DNA of 24,414 bases from JALGWN01 sp964598025 (GTDB taxonomy: Bacteria > Arandabacterota > Arandabacteria > Arandabacterales > Arandabacteraceae), in NCBI GenBank assembly GCA_964598025.1, contig CAZRAU010000045.1, positions 1 to 24,414 of the forward strand. The letters run 5' to 3'. This document shows positions 15,189 through 22,681 of the stretch, piece by piece. The position numbers and the translations under genes are program-made. Positions within the stretch are counted from its first letter, which is position 1. Every line of letters starts with the position of its first letter. Below the pieces are notes generated by a model. That model saw only the letters and a list, made by a program, of their open reading frames with translations. It ran no database searches and had not been told where the DNA came from.

Positions 15189-16348
15189 CGGCCGGACAGA
15201 TCTCGAAGGCGGTTTTCGGTTCGTGAGATCAGCTTGGTCGCTGCATCCGAGTATCGGTCGTCGACCGTGGCCTTCCGGAGGTGTTCTACGGCCAGCGTGA
15301 ACAGCCTGACCGCCTCCTGTCGCCTGCCGGTCTCGATTGCCCGCTCGCCATAGTACACCAGAACCTGGCCGTACTGAATATTGCCGTAAGCATAATAGGG
15401 GTTGTGGGCGAGGGATGTCTCAAGCAAACCCCTGGCTCTGTCGTAGTCGCTGTCTTCCATATAGTGCTGGATTAGCGTGCTCCAGTAGGTAGTGTTTTCC
15501 GGTTCTATCCGCGTCAGTCGTTCATAGACCTCGAGCATATCCTTGGTGCGGCCCTGGAGCCGATAGATCCAGCCGAGGATCTCGAGGCTCTGCCCATCCT
15601 CAGGGTGATATTCGAGGAACTGTCTGCACTTGGTCTCGGCCTGCTCATAAAGGCCCTCTTCATAGTAGGCCCTCTGCAAGACATATGTGGCCATGTCCAG
15701 GTTGGGGTTTGCATCAAGCGCCCTCTCCAGAAGCTCAATGGCAAGAGCGTTCCTGCCCACGCTCTCATATCTCTTGCCCAAGGCAAGGTTGGCCGCCTGG
15801 TTCATCGGATTGATCTCCAGCGCCTTGAGCAGTTCCCGTTCGCCCGCTTCCTCGCTCCCGACCTCGATCAAAGACAGGCCAAGCATCTCGTGAGCCGATT
15901 CATCGGCCGGGTCCAGGCTTGCCGCCATGGAGAGACGGTCTATGGCAGCCCGATGGTTCTTCCTCTGGAATTCGATGGTGCCCAGGTAGAGGTATGGTGT
16001 CGCATCGTCGCCTTTTATCTCCAGCGCCTTGCGGAAGCAGGCCTCGGCCCGGGAATAGTCGCGCTCGTTTTCAAATGCCGCGCTTTGCATGGTCCAGACG
16101 GCGATCCCCAGATTGAGATTCGCCTCGAAATCGTCAGGGTAATGCTCGAGTATTTCCTCGTAGCGATCGGCCGCCTCCCCTACGCGCCCCTGATCCATAT
16201 AGGTCCCGGCGAGTTCCAGTCTTTCCGCGAGTGTAATGGTTGCCTCCTCCGGCGGAGGCGGCTCCGGTGGCCGTTGGGGCTTCGGGCCGCACCCCGCGGC
16301 GGCAAATATGATGACTGCGAAGCCAATCCTCCTGATATCGACCATCAC
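15185..16348 (-). CDS. TPR-repeat lipoprotein
   Basis: A 387-residue envelope protein that starts with GTG-ATG at 16348; GGAGG about 11 nt upstream favours the GTG. The signal peptide ends in lipobox AAAGC, giving lipidated C20, followed by a Pro/Glu linker (PPEPPPPEE, about 27-35). The rest is about nine tetratricopeptide repeats, for example GRVGEAADRYEEILEHYPDD, YSRAEACFRKALEIKGDD, NALAIELLERALDANPN and YDRARGLLETSLAHNPY. TPR solenoids bind peptides or partner proteins, so this is likely a scaffold facing the periplasm. It is transcribed alone, convergent with the caspase-like gene and divergent from the LpoB-like gene. The partner is unknown. Confidence 0.92.
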   Translation of the reverse strand: MMVDIRRIGFAVIIFAAAGCGPKPQRPPEPPPPEEATITLAERLELAGTYMDQGRVGEAADRYEEILEHYPDDFEANLNLGIAVWTMQSAAFENERDYSRAEACFRKALEIKGDDATPYLYLGTIEFQRKNHRAAIDRLSMAASLDPADESAHEMLGLSLIEVGSEEAGERELLKALEINPMNQAANLALGKRYESVGRNALAIELLERALDANPNLDMATYVLQRAYYEEGLYEQAETKCRQFLEYHPEDGQSLEILGWIYRLQGRTKDMLEVYERLTRIEPENTTYWSTLIQHYMEDSDYDRARGLLETSLAHNPYYAYGNIQYGQVLVYYGERAIETGRRQEAVRLFTLAVEHLRKATVDDRYSDAATKLISRTENRLRDLSGR

Positions 16349-16677
16349 TCAGACCGGGCCCTCCAAGCAGGCAATTGCGGACACTGTCAACACCTCACAA
16401 GCGCAGCGGCCGAACTCTCGGCGCCATCTTTAAAGTAACCAGCCTTGCCGCCGAAGACAATCGGCGGCCTCGCATTGTTTGCCGCCCCGGGCGCCCACCA
16501 TCTCTGAAAACCATTCTACCTGTTGGACGTCCACCCGACCGTGAATGTCGCACCGAATCACCCAGGTAGGCATCTTGACGCCGGCCTGGGCAGGTGGTAG
16601 CATGACCAACGCGGCAGATGGGTGTCTCTCGACGGCCCGACATTGCCGGCTACGTTTACGAGAGGAGGTCCGGACAG
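16349..16677. other. Divergent intergenic region, about 330 bp
   Basis: No gene was found. A perfect 8-bp inverted repeat, GCCGCCGA-AGACAA-TCGGCGGC, lies at 16447-16468. A TTGACA on the minus strand (about 16382-16387) has no good -10 partner at 16-18 bp. Control of the two flanking lipoprotein genes presumably resides here. Confidence 0.45.
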
Positions 16678-17277
16678 ATGAAGGTACTGCTTGTCATGGC
16701 TCTGTGTCTGGTAGTGGCGTTCGGGTTATCCTGCCAGAAGAAGGTGGTGACCAGGATCGAAAGTGATGAGGTCACCGATCTATCGGGAAGGTGGAACGAT
16801 ACCGATTCGAGAATGGTGTCGGAGACGATGGTAACCGATTGCTTGAATCATCCCTGGTTGAGCGAACACATGCGGGACGCCTCCAAGAACCCCGCGGTCA
16901 TCGTTGGAATAGTAAGGAACAAGAGCAGCGAGCATATTACGGTCGATACCTTCATCTCGGATATCGAACGGGCATTCGTCAACTCTGGGCTCGTGGACGT
17001 CGTCGCCTCGGCGACGGAACGCGTGGAGCTCAGGGATGAGAGAGCGGACCAGTCCCGATATGCAAATGAGGAGACTGTCAAGGCGTTCGGCAGAGAACTG
17101 GGTGCGGACTACATGCTCAACGGCGATATCTCGACGATAATAGACCAGGAGAAAGATACCAAAGTCGTCTACTACCAGGTCGATCTCACGCTTACGAGCA
17201 TAGAAACAAACCGCAAGGTCTGGATTGGACAGGAGAAGATCAAGAAGCTTGTAGAGAAGAAGCGCTTTTCGGGCTAG
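16678..17277 (+). CDS. LpoB-like lipoprotein (penicillin-binding protein activator family)
   Basis: A 199-residue lipoprotein. The ATG at 16678 is chosen because AGGAGG lies 9 nt upstream; a 20-codon extension in the same frame has no RBS or signal. The signal peptide ends GLSC, giving lipidated C19. The mature part follows the LpoB/COG3417 pattern: DLSGRWNDTDSRMVSETMV (about 34-52), NPAVIVGIVRNKSSEHITVD (about 72-91), a FISDIERAFVNSG segment, then GRELGADYMLNGDISTI and a VDLTLTSIETNRKVWIGQEK ending. LpoB sits in the outer membrane and activates the peptidoglycan synthase PBP1b through the sacculus; whether this homologue does so is inference. The COG3014-like gene starts 46 bp downstream, a pairing known from other bacteria. 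Confidence 0.87.
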   Translation: MKVLLVMALCLVVAFGLSCQKKVVTRIESDEVTDLSGRWNDTDSRMVSETMVTDCLNHPWLSEHMRDASKNPAVIVGIVRNKSSEHITVDTFISDIERAFVNSGLVDVVASATERVELRDERADQSRYANEETVKAFGRELGADYMLNGDISTIIDQEKDTKVVYYQVDLTLTSIETNRKVWIGQEKIKKLVEKKRFSG

Positions 17278-17323
17278 ACAATCAGAGGTTGCTCAGTATC
17301 GGTATCCCGGATCGGACCTTGCC

Positions 17324-18697
17324 ATGCTAGCAAAGTCACGTACTTCAGTAGTAGCCGTGCTTCTGCTTGCCCTATGGCCGGCTTGTGCCCATCATCCGGA
17401 AAAGATGGAAGCAATCCGCAGCCTGATGGCCTCCGATGGATACCAAGCCGCCCTCGATAAGTTCTACGACATCGACCGTGATGAAGGCGACGTGCTTTAC
17501 CTATTGGAGTGGGGCCTTCTGCTTCACTACGCAGGCGAATACGCCAAGAGCAATGATGTCTTCGAGCGGGCGGAGATACTGAGCGAGGATCTCTACACCA
17601 AGAGCATAAGCCGGGAAGCCGCCGCCTTGGTTACGAGCGACCTGGTGCTTGAGTATGCCCCAAGGCCGTATGAGCAGGTGCTCGTCAACTACTTCCGTGC
17701 ACTCAATTACATATTCCTGGGCGAAAAGGAAGGCGCGCTGGTGGAGTGCAGGAAAGCTGTCGACAAATTGATGGTTTACTCCGATGAAGACAAGCGTCCC
17801 TATCGGCGGGACGCATTCATGGAGTACCTTACCGGAATCCTGTATGAATGGGACGGCGACGTGAACGACGCCTTCATTTCCTACCGAAACGCGATCTCAG
17901 GTTACCGGATATACGCTGAGCAATTCGGGATCGCAGATCCGCCGTCTCTTGCATGCGACGCTCTGCGGACGGCAAGATCGCTGGGATTCACCGAAGAAGC
18001 GGAGGGCATTGCCCCGGGAGATCCTGCGGCATGCATGGAGCAGTCCGGCAGCCCCGGACTGGCTAAGGTTGTCATATTTCTGGAGCAGGGTTTTGTGCCC
18101 GCTAGGAAGGTGTGGTCGGTGAATGTCCCCATACTCAAGTCGGAAGCCAAGCGGGCGTGGGAAGACCCTAGCGGGTTCTCCATAGGCGTCCACTCCAGGA
18201 TCTACGGTTATACATACGATGCCGGTGACATCGCCTACTTCCTGCGGCTTGCATTGCCGGTCTATCCGGGACTCACTCCTCCCCCCGCCGCGCCGGCGCT
18301 TTTTCTTGACGGTCGGCGGGTCGAACCCCACCTGTGTGAGGATGTGTTCGCGATTGCCGAGGAGGAGTTGGATCACGATATGCCGTGGATAGTAGCCAAG
18401 ACCATAGCAAGGGCGCTCATCAAGTATAAGGCGACTGACGCGGTTGGCGACAAGTACGGCAGGCTGTGGGGCACTGTCGCCAACATCGCGGCGGCCGCTA
18501 CCGAACAGGCCGACCTGAGAGCGTGGCTTTCGCTGCCCCGGGCCATCCACATTGCGGTCGCATATGCCGAGCCCGGGGCCTACACCCTGACCACCGAGCG
18601 GGCGGCCCCCATCAGGGAGAGCGGGCACGATCCCTGGGCTATAGACCTTGATCTGGAGGCCGGCACCACCAACTTCGTCCGGATCAGGGTGTACTGA
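17324..18697 (+). CDS. COG3014-like lipoprotein of unknown function
   Basis: A 457-residue exported protein. The signal peptide ends WPAC with C21 as a likely, slightly non-standard, lipidation site. The N-terminal half is TPR-like (EWGLLLHYAGEYAKSNDVFERAE, about 62-84; VLVNYFRALNYIFLGEKEGALVECRKA, about 119-145; YLTGILYEWDGDVNDAFISYRNAI). The C-terminal half is beta-rich and includes VVIFLEQGFVPARK, LFLDGR and KTIARALIKYKA. This pattern and length match COG3014, an uncharacterised family often encoded beside LpoB. No good RBS is visible. The next gene begins 4 nt after its stop, so translational coupling is likely. A role in cell-wall assembly is inferred from the neighbour only. Confidence 0.82.
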   Translation: MLAKSRTSVVAVLLLALWPACAHHPEKMEAIRSLMASDGYQAALDKFYDIDRDEGDVLYLLEWGLLLHYAGEYAKSNDVFERAEILSEDLYTKSISREAAALVTSDLVLEYAPRPYEQVLVNYFRALNYIFLGEKEGALVECRKAVDKLMVYSDEDKRPYRRDAFMEYLTGILYEWDGDVNDAFISYRNAISGYRIYAEQFGIADPPSLACDALRTARSLGFTEEAEGIAPGDPAACMEQSGSPGLAKVVIFLEQGFVPARKVWSVNVPILKSEAKRAWEDPSGFSIGVHSRIYGYTYDAGDIAYFLRLALPVYPGLTPPPAAPALFLDGRRVEPHLCEDVFAIAEEELDHDMPWIVAKTIARALIKYKATDAVGDKYGRLWGTVANIAAAATEQADLRAWLSLPRAIHIAVAYAEPGAYTLTTERAAPIRESGHDPWAIDLDLEAGTTNFVRIRVY

Positions 18698-18701
18698 CGC
18701 C

Positions 18702-19829
18702 GTGAATGTCCTCATCGTTGAACCGTATCTTGCCGGGTCACATGCGGCCTGGGCAAGGGGATATGCCGGGAGGAGCCGGCACGATGTCAGTGTCCTGGGC
18801 CTGCCGGGCCGGCACTGGAAATGGCGGATGCATGGCGGAGCGGTCACGCTCGCGCGGATGTTCCTCGAGGGCACGTATGATCCCGATCTCATCATTGCGA
18901 CCGACATGCTCGATCTGACAACGTTTCTTGCTCTTACACGAAAGCGGGCTGCGAAAACCAGGACGGCGCTCTATTTCCACGAGAACCAGATCTCCTATCC
19001 GTGGTCGGAAGGTGACTGCGATCCGCGCAAGGAGCGCGATGTCCATTATGGCTTCATAAACCTGACATCGGCCCTGGCCGCCGACGTCGTGGCTTTCAAC
19101 TCCGAGTATCACCGCGGGGTCTTCCTGAATGACCTGGAGATGTATCTCAAGGCTTTTCCCGATTACAATGAGGTCGGCGCCATAAGGGCGATAGAGGCCA
19201 AGAGTCATGTTCTGCACTTGGGCCTCGATCTTGCTCGGTTCGACACGTATCGCGTAGCGCACCAGGCCCGGCGTCCGGCTCTTATCCTCTGGAATCATCG
19301 CTGGGAGTATGATAAGAATCCGGACGAATTCTTCCAGGCCCTCTTCACGCTCAGAGACGAGGGGCTGGACTTCGAAGTAGCTGTCCTGGGAGAAGCCTTC
19401 ACCGAGAGCCCACCCATCTTCAGTGAAGCCCGGTCAAGATTGGGAAAACAGATGGTACGATTCGGCTACGCGGAGGACTTTGAGACCTATGCCTCATGGC
19501 TCTGGCGGGCCGACATCCTTCCGGTCACTTCGCTACAGGACTTCTTCGGCGCAAGCGTGGTGGAGGCCATGTATTGCAACTGCTGTCCCATCCTGCCTAT
19601 GCGCCTTGCCTATCCCGAGCATTTCCGGGCTGAGGGTGAAGATCTGGAAGCAGCCGGCTCGCGCGGCTTCTTCTATACAGGCCACGCGGAGATGCTGGCC
19701 CAGCTGAGATACCGAATCGAGAGGCTTGATGAAACAAGGAAAGTGCAAACCCAGCCACTCGCCGGCCGCTACGACTGGGCTGCAATGGCCCCCGAGTACG
19801 ATGCTCTTTTCAGCGTGGTCGGACCTTGA
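18702..19829 (+). CDS. GTDC1/DUF3524-type glycosyltransferase (tRNA-queuosine mannosyltransferase homologue)
   Basis: A 375-residue GT-B glycosyltransferase. It starts with GTG at 18702, 4 nt after the previous stop, with AGGGTG about 10 nt upstream; the in-frame ATG at 18648 lies inside the previous gene. The N-terminal domain carries the DUF3524 signature: NVLIVEPYLAGSH (2-14), RHWKWRMHG (37-45), YFHENQISYP (91-100), RDVHYGFINLTS (112-123) and AFNSEYHR (131-138). The C-terminal GT4-like domain has WNHRWEYDKNPDEFF (197-211), LGEAFTESPPIFSEAR (229-244) and DFFGASVVEAMYCNCCPILP (280-299), the last holding the donor-binding acidic segment. The human homologue GTDC1 (QTMAN) adds mannose to queuosine in tRNA-Asp. 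The bacterial substrate is inferred. No queuosine-synthesis gene lies in this window. Confidence 0.88.
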   Translation: MNVLIVEPYLAGSHAAWARGYAGRSRHDVSVLGLPGRHWKWRMHGGAVTLARMFLEGTYDPDLIIATDMLDLTTFLALTRKRAAKTRTALYFHENQISYPWSEGDCDPRKERDVHYGFINLTSALAADVVAFNSEYHRGVFLNDLEMYLKAFPDYNEVGAIRAIEAKSHVLHLGLDLARFDTYRVAHQARRPALILWNHRWEYDKNPDEFFQALFTLRDEGLDFEVAVLGEAFTESPPIFSEARSRLGKQMVRFGYAEDFETYASWLWRADILPVTSLQDFFGASVVEAMYCNCCPILPMRLAYPEHFRAEGEDLEAAGSRGFFYTGHAEMLAQLRYRIERLDETRKVQTQPLAGRYDWAAMAPEYDALFSVVGP

Positions 19830-19870
19830 AACTCGAAAGTGGCTGTCTTATCCGGGGATGGAGCCGGTTG

Positions 19871-19899
19871 TTGCAGCTGCAACATGTGTCGGCTATAAT
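19871..19899 (+). promoter_or_regulatory. Candidate promoter of the acidic exported protein gene
   Basis: A perfect TATAAT (19894-19899) stands 17 bp after TTGCAG (19871-19876), a weak -35 (three of six). Transcription would start near 19906, about 80 nt before the ATG at 19986. This suggests the gene has its own promoter besides any read-through from upstream. Confidence 0.45.
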
Positions 19900-19985
19900 C
19901 TGCGCGATGCTTCCGTCCTGAATACGGATTGGAGCGGTGGGGCGGAACCTGACAAGTGTATGCCCCTAAAACGGAAAGGACTGGA

Positions 19986-20774
19986 ATGAAATATCTCGAG
20001 CTGGTCACGGTGTTTTGTGTTTTCGCCCTGGCTCTCGGTTGGCTCTCGACACTTGGGGCCGGAGCTCCAACGGATTCTCTCTGGCTCAAGGCTGCAGCGC
20101 TTTCGGATAAGAACCATGATCTGGTCCCGGGTCTGATGAAGATGTATATGCAAGAGGTGGATAAACAGGGGGAACCCAAAGATGACGAGAAGTACCATGA
20201 GGTTTGGTCCACCTTGAGGCTTGGTGAGGACGGTGAAGTCAAGTACGAGATGGTGAAGACAATAGAAAACGGCAAGGATGTGACCGAAGAAGAGAAAGCC
20301 AAAGAGGAAAAAGAGAAAGCCGACGAGAAGAAGGAAGGGGATCGGGAAGATGAGGATTCAGAATCCCAGGAAATGGAAGGCTATAACCCCTTCGATCGGG
20401 AGAGCCAGGCCGGCATCTCGATCGAGGCCCTGGGAGACGGTGGGGTCGTAGGTGGGAGGCAAACCTTCGTCTATGAGTTCACTGATCGCACCGAAGATGA
20501 TGTTGTGATCAGCGGCAAGGCCTGGTTGGAAGAAGATACGGGCGTTCCGGTCAGGATCGAATACACGCCGGATCCTCTGCCGAAACGGGTGAAACGCATG
20601 GTGACCACCATGGAATATGAACACATGTACCCGGATTCACTCATTGTAAAGCATATGATTGTGGACGTTACCGGAGGCATCCTCTTCATCAAGAAGCACT
20701 TCCACATGAACATAACATTTGACGACTACTGGAGACTGCCCGACAAGGAGAATGAGAAGGCAGGCGGTGAATAG
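19986..20774 (+). CDS. Exported protein with acidic coiled-coil insert, possibly LolA-like
   Basis: A 262-residue protein. The ATG at 19986 is chosen over an upstream in-frame ATG because AAAGGA lies 5 nt before it and the signal peptide starts there (MKYLELVTVFCVFALALGWL, about 1-26). The middle (about 98-131) is a highly charged Glu/Lys stretch, probably a helix or disordered linker. The C-terminal half reads as alternating strands: RQTFVYEFTDRTEDDVVISG (158-177), KAWLEEDTGVPVRIEYTPDPL (178-198) and a MVTTMEYEHMYPD segment. This resembles the folded half-barrel of LolA/LolB/RseB-type lipoprotein-binding proteins. I do not recognise a named family, so function is unknown. It is probably periplasmic. 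Confidence 0.75.
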   Translation: MKYLELVTVFCVFALALGWLSTLGAGAPTDSLWLKAAALSDKNHDLVPGLMKMYMQEVDKQGEPKDDEKYHEVWSTLRLGEDGEVKYEMVKTIENGKDVTEEEKAKEEKEKADEKKEGDREDEDSESQEMEGYNPFDRESQAGISIEALGDGGVVGGRQTFVYEFTDRTEDDVVISGKAWLEEDTGVPVRIEYTPDPLPKRVKRMVTTMEYEHMYPDSLIVKHMIVDVTGGILFIKKHFHMNITFDDYWRLPDKENEKAGGE

Positions 20775-20814
20775 AAACGTGCGTACCGGACCCTGCAAGA
20801 TACTCCGGGCTCTT

Positions 20815-20835
20815 CCGGCGGGGCCCCGGTGCCGG
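20815..20835. other. Short GC-rich hairpin between two genes
   Basis: CCGGC (20815-20819) and GCCGG (20831-20835) bracket a GGGGCCCC palindrome. It lies between the acidic exported protein gene and the methyltransferase gene and could attenuate or process the transcript. No T-tract follows. Confidence 0.3.
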
Positions 20836-20883
20836 GCTTGCGCGTGGAATGATCTTCGATGGCGGCTTTCAGGAAGGTGACCG

Positions 20884-21621
20884 ATGCCGAGGAGAAAGCC
20901 TGTAGCACTCGAGGCCTATGAAGCTCTCGCCCGGCGCTATGCCGCGATGGTGGACCGCAAGGCTGAGAATGCCTACTATGAGCGGCCCGCCATGCTTTCC
21001 CTGCTGCCGCCCGTCGCCGGGAAACGAGTACTCGACGCGGGGTGCGGTCCCGGTTCCTATGCCGAGTGGCTTATCGAGTATGGGGCTGAGGTCGTAGGGA
21101 TAGACGTGAGCCCCAAGATGATAAGGTTTGCGCGAAGACGGCTTGGAAGGGGTGTGCCTCTTCATCTCGCCGACCTCGACAAGCCGTTGGACTTTCTTGA
21201 GACCGGGACCTTCGACATCGTTCTGTGCTCGCTGGTTCTCGACTATGTGAAGGACTGGGGAAGCCTTTTCGCCGAGTTCAGCAGGGTGCTCAAGGCTTTC
21301 GGGGTGCTCGTTTTTTCAACAGGCCATCCTTTCATGGATTACCTCGGGCATACCGAGACGGACTATTACGACACCACGCTTGTCGAGGACACCTGGACAG
21401 GCTTCGGAATCAAGGTTGCGGTCCCCTATTACCGGCGTCCTCTGGGTTCCATGCTGGGCCCGCTCCTACAGGCCGGTTTCACCCTGGAGAAGATTCTGGA
21501 GCCGCGGCCGGGCGAGGACCTGAAGGCGGTTGATAAGAAGGTATATGAGAGGTTGAAGGAGTTGCCGGGGTTTCTCCTTGTGCGGGCACGCAAGGCCACG
21601 GCATCCAGGCCGTCACCTTAA
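20884..21621 (+). CDS. Class I SAM-dependent methyltransferase
   Basis: A 245-residue cytosolic methyltransferase with a clear RBS (AGGAAGG, 6 nt before the ATG). Rossmann-fold motifs: VLDAGCGPGSYAEWL (49-63, SAM-binding loop), VVGIDVSPKMI (70-80, acidic end of strand 2), HLADLD (94-99) and FDIVLCSLVLDYVKDW (110-125, post-motif strand), followed by FSRVLKAFGVLVFSTGHP (132-149). This is the UbiE/Methyltransf_11 small-molecule type; the acceptor is not predictable. It is the last gene of the rightward group and ends 9 bp from the stop of the convergent ferredoxin-type gene. Confidence 0.9.
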   Translation: MPRRKPVALEAYEALARRYAAMVDRKAENAYYERPAMLSLLPPVAGKRVLDAGCGPGSYAEWLIEYGAEVVGIDVSPKMIRFARRRLGRGVPLHLADLDKPLDFLETGTFDIVLCSLVLDYVKDWGSLFAEFSRVLKAFGVLVFSTGHPFMDYLGHTETDYYDTTLVEDTWTGFGIKVAVPYYRRPLGSMLGPLLQAGFTLEKILEPRPGEDLKAVDKKVYERLKELPGFLLVRARKATASRPSP

Positions 21622-21630
21622 TCGTGCCGG

Positions 21631-22476
21631 CTACCAAAGACCTGCGGCCACCGGGACTCCGGTGCGCTCCTCGAGCCTGATCGCATCCTGCGAACATACG
21701 GAGCGGCATATCCCGCAGCCATAACACTGTCTCTGGTCTATGACTGCCTTTTCGTGTGAGGCACTGTAGGTGATGGCTCCGAACTGGCAGACGCGCATGC
21801 ATTGACGGCAGCCGACGCACCTATCGGGGTCGATCTCGGCGACGTACTCGGCCCGAAACATGATAGGGATGTCATGTGTGACGGTGGCTCGCATGGCCAG
21901 ACAATCAGCCCGATCGCAGTTGCATATTCCACCGATGAAAGGCGCCCGGAAGGTCCAGACCGTATGACAGAGGCCCTCTCGTTCGTGATCCCGGAAGGCG
22001 GATATCGCCTCATCCTTACTGACCGCCTCAAGTCCCTCCGCATCGGGCCCGCCGATGAAGCTGCCGTCCAGGCCGCGCAGGATCTCGCTCATCTTGCCGC
22101 CATCGGGCCCCATGCTTATCCCGTAGCAGTAGCGTTTCTCCTCTCCCAGCGTGACATGCCGGCAGACGCAGGCTACGCGCACGATCGAATTGACGAAACC
22201 GAAGATTTGCTCGATCTCCTCTACAGGGACCACCTGGCCGAAATGGTCTTTCTTCATCTTCCGTGTAATGATCCGTCGAATGATCGCCTTGATGAATCCC
22301 GGGGCCTTATCAAGCTTCTCCAGGCCCTCGAAATCTCTCGCAAGACGCTCCGGATTTGCAAAGAACTCTGCTATGAAGTTCCGGCGTCGCAGATCGCTAA
22401 GAAGGTCTTCGGAGTAATTCTCTGCCTGCATGTACCACTTCTTGCCTTCGGCGTGTTTAAGACAGAACTCACACAT
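21631..22476 (-). CDS. Cysteine-rich 2x[4Fe-4S] ferredoxin-type protein
   Basis: A 281-residue cytosolic iron-sulfur protein. The ATG at 22476 is used because family-like sequence (MCEFCLKHAEGKKWYMQAEN) begins there, with GGGGG about 8 nt upstream; the frame extends to 22566 without such support. The C-terminus has two bacterial ferredoxin clusters: C220-x2-C223-x2-C226-x3-C230 and C251-x2-C254-x2-C257-x3-C261. The rest holds further conserved-looking cysteines: C2 and C5, CVCRH (103, 105) with C117 in YCYGISMGP, and CNCDRADC (185, 187, 192). These could bind another metal or cluster. Similar proteins occur in anaerobic bacteria, but I know of no assigned function. It lies 205 bp downstream of adenosine deaminase on the same strand; co-expression is possible. 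Confidence 0.85.
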   Translation of the reverse strand: MCEFCLKHAEGKKWYMQAENYSEDLLSDLRRRNFIAEFFANPERLARDFEGLEKLDKAPGFIKAIIRRIITRKMKKDHFGQVVPVEEIEQIFGFVNSIVRVACVCRHVTLGEEKRYCYGISMGPDGGKMSEILRGLDGSFIGGPDAEGLEAVSKDEAISAFRDHEREGLCHTVWTFRAPFIGGICNCDRADCLAMRATVTHDIPIMFRAEYVAEIDPDRCVGCRQCMRVCQFGAITYSASHEKAVIDQRQCYGCGICRSVCSQDAIRLEERTGVPVAAGLW

Positions 22477-22681
22477 GTTTTCAACCCCCGAATGGGTATT
22501 GGAGCGCACGGTACGCTTTTCCTCGTGCCTATGGTCCTCTTTATCACACATCCGCCGCAGGCACAAGTATCAAGTGTGAACGCGCCCATTCCATCGAGGA
22601 ATGCATCGTCGGCACATAGGGCCCTGTGAGCCGCGAGCACCCCTGATTCTGCCAAGCCGGTCTTGCATCCAACCACGCCAG
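22477..22681. other. Gap between adenosine deaminase and the ferredoxin-type gene
   Basis: 205 bp with no gene that I can support. CATTCC-ATCGA-GGAATG (22587-22603) forms a 6-bp hairpin that could stop or slow transcription after the deaminase gene. Confidence 0.35.

Noticed and set aside
15605..16438. 277-codon plus-strand open frame opposite the TPR lipoprotein
   Set aside because: The opposite strand has a lipobox and clean TPRs; this frame has neither domain nor RBS.
16618..16677. N-terminal extension of the LpoB-like protein
   Set aside because: The AGGAGG and signal peptide place the start at 16678; the extension would mask the signal.
17897..18907. 336-codon minus-strand open frame
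   Set aside because: It spans parts of two well-supported plus-strand genes and has Arg/Pro-rich, non-protein-like composition.
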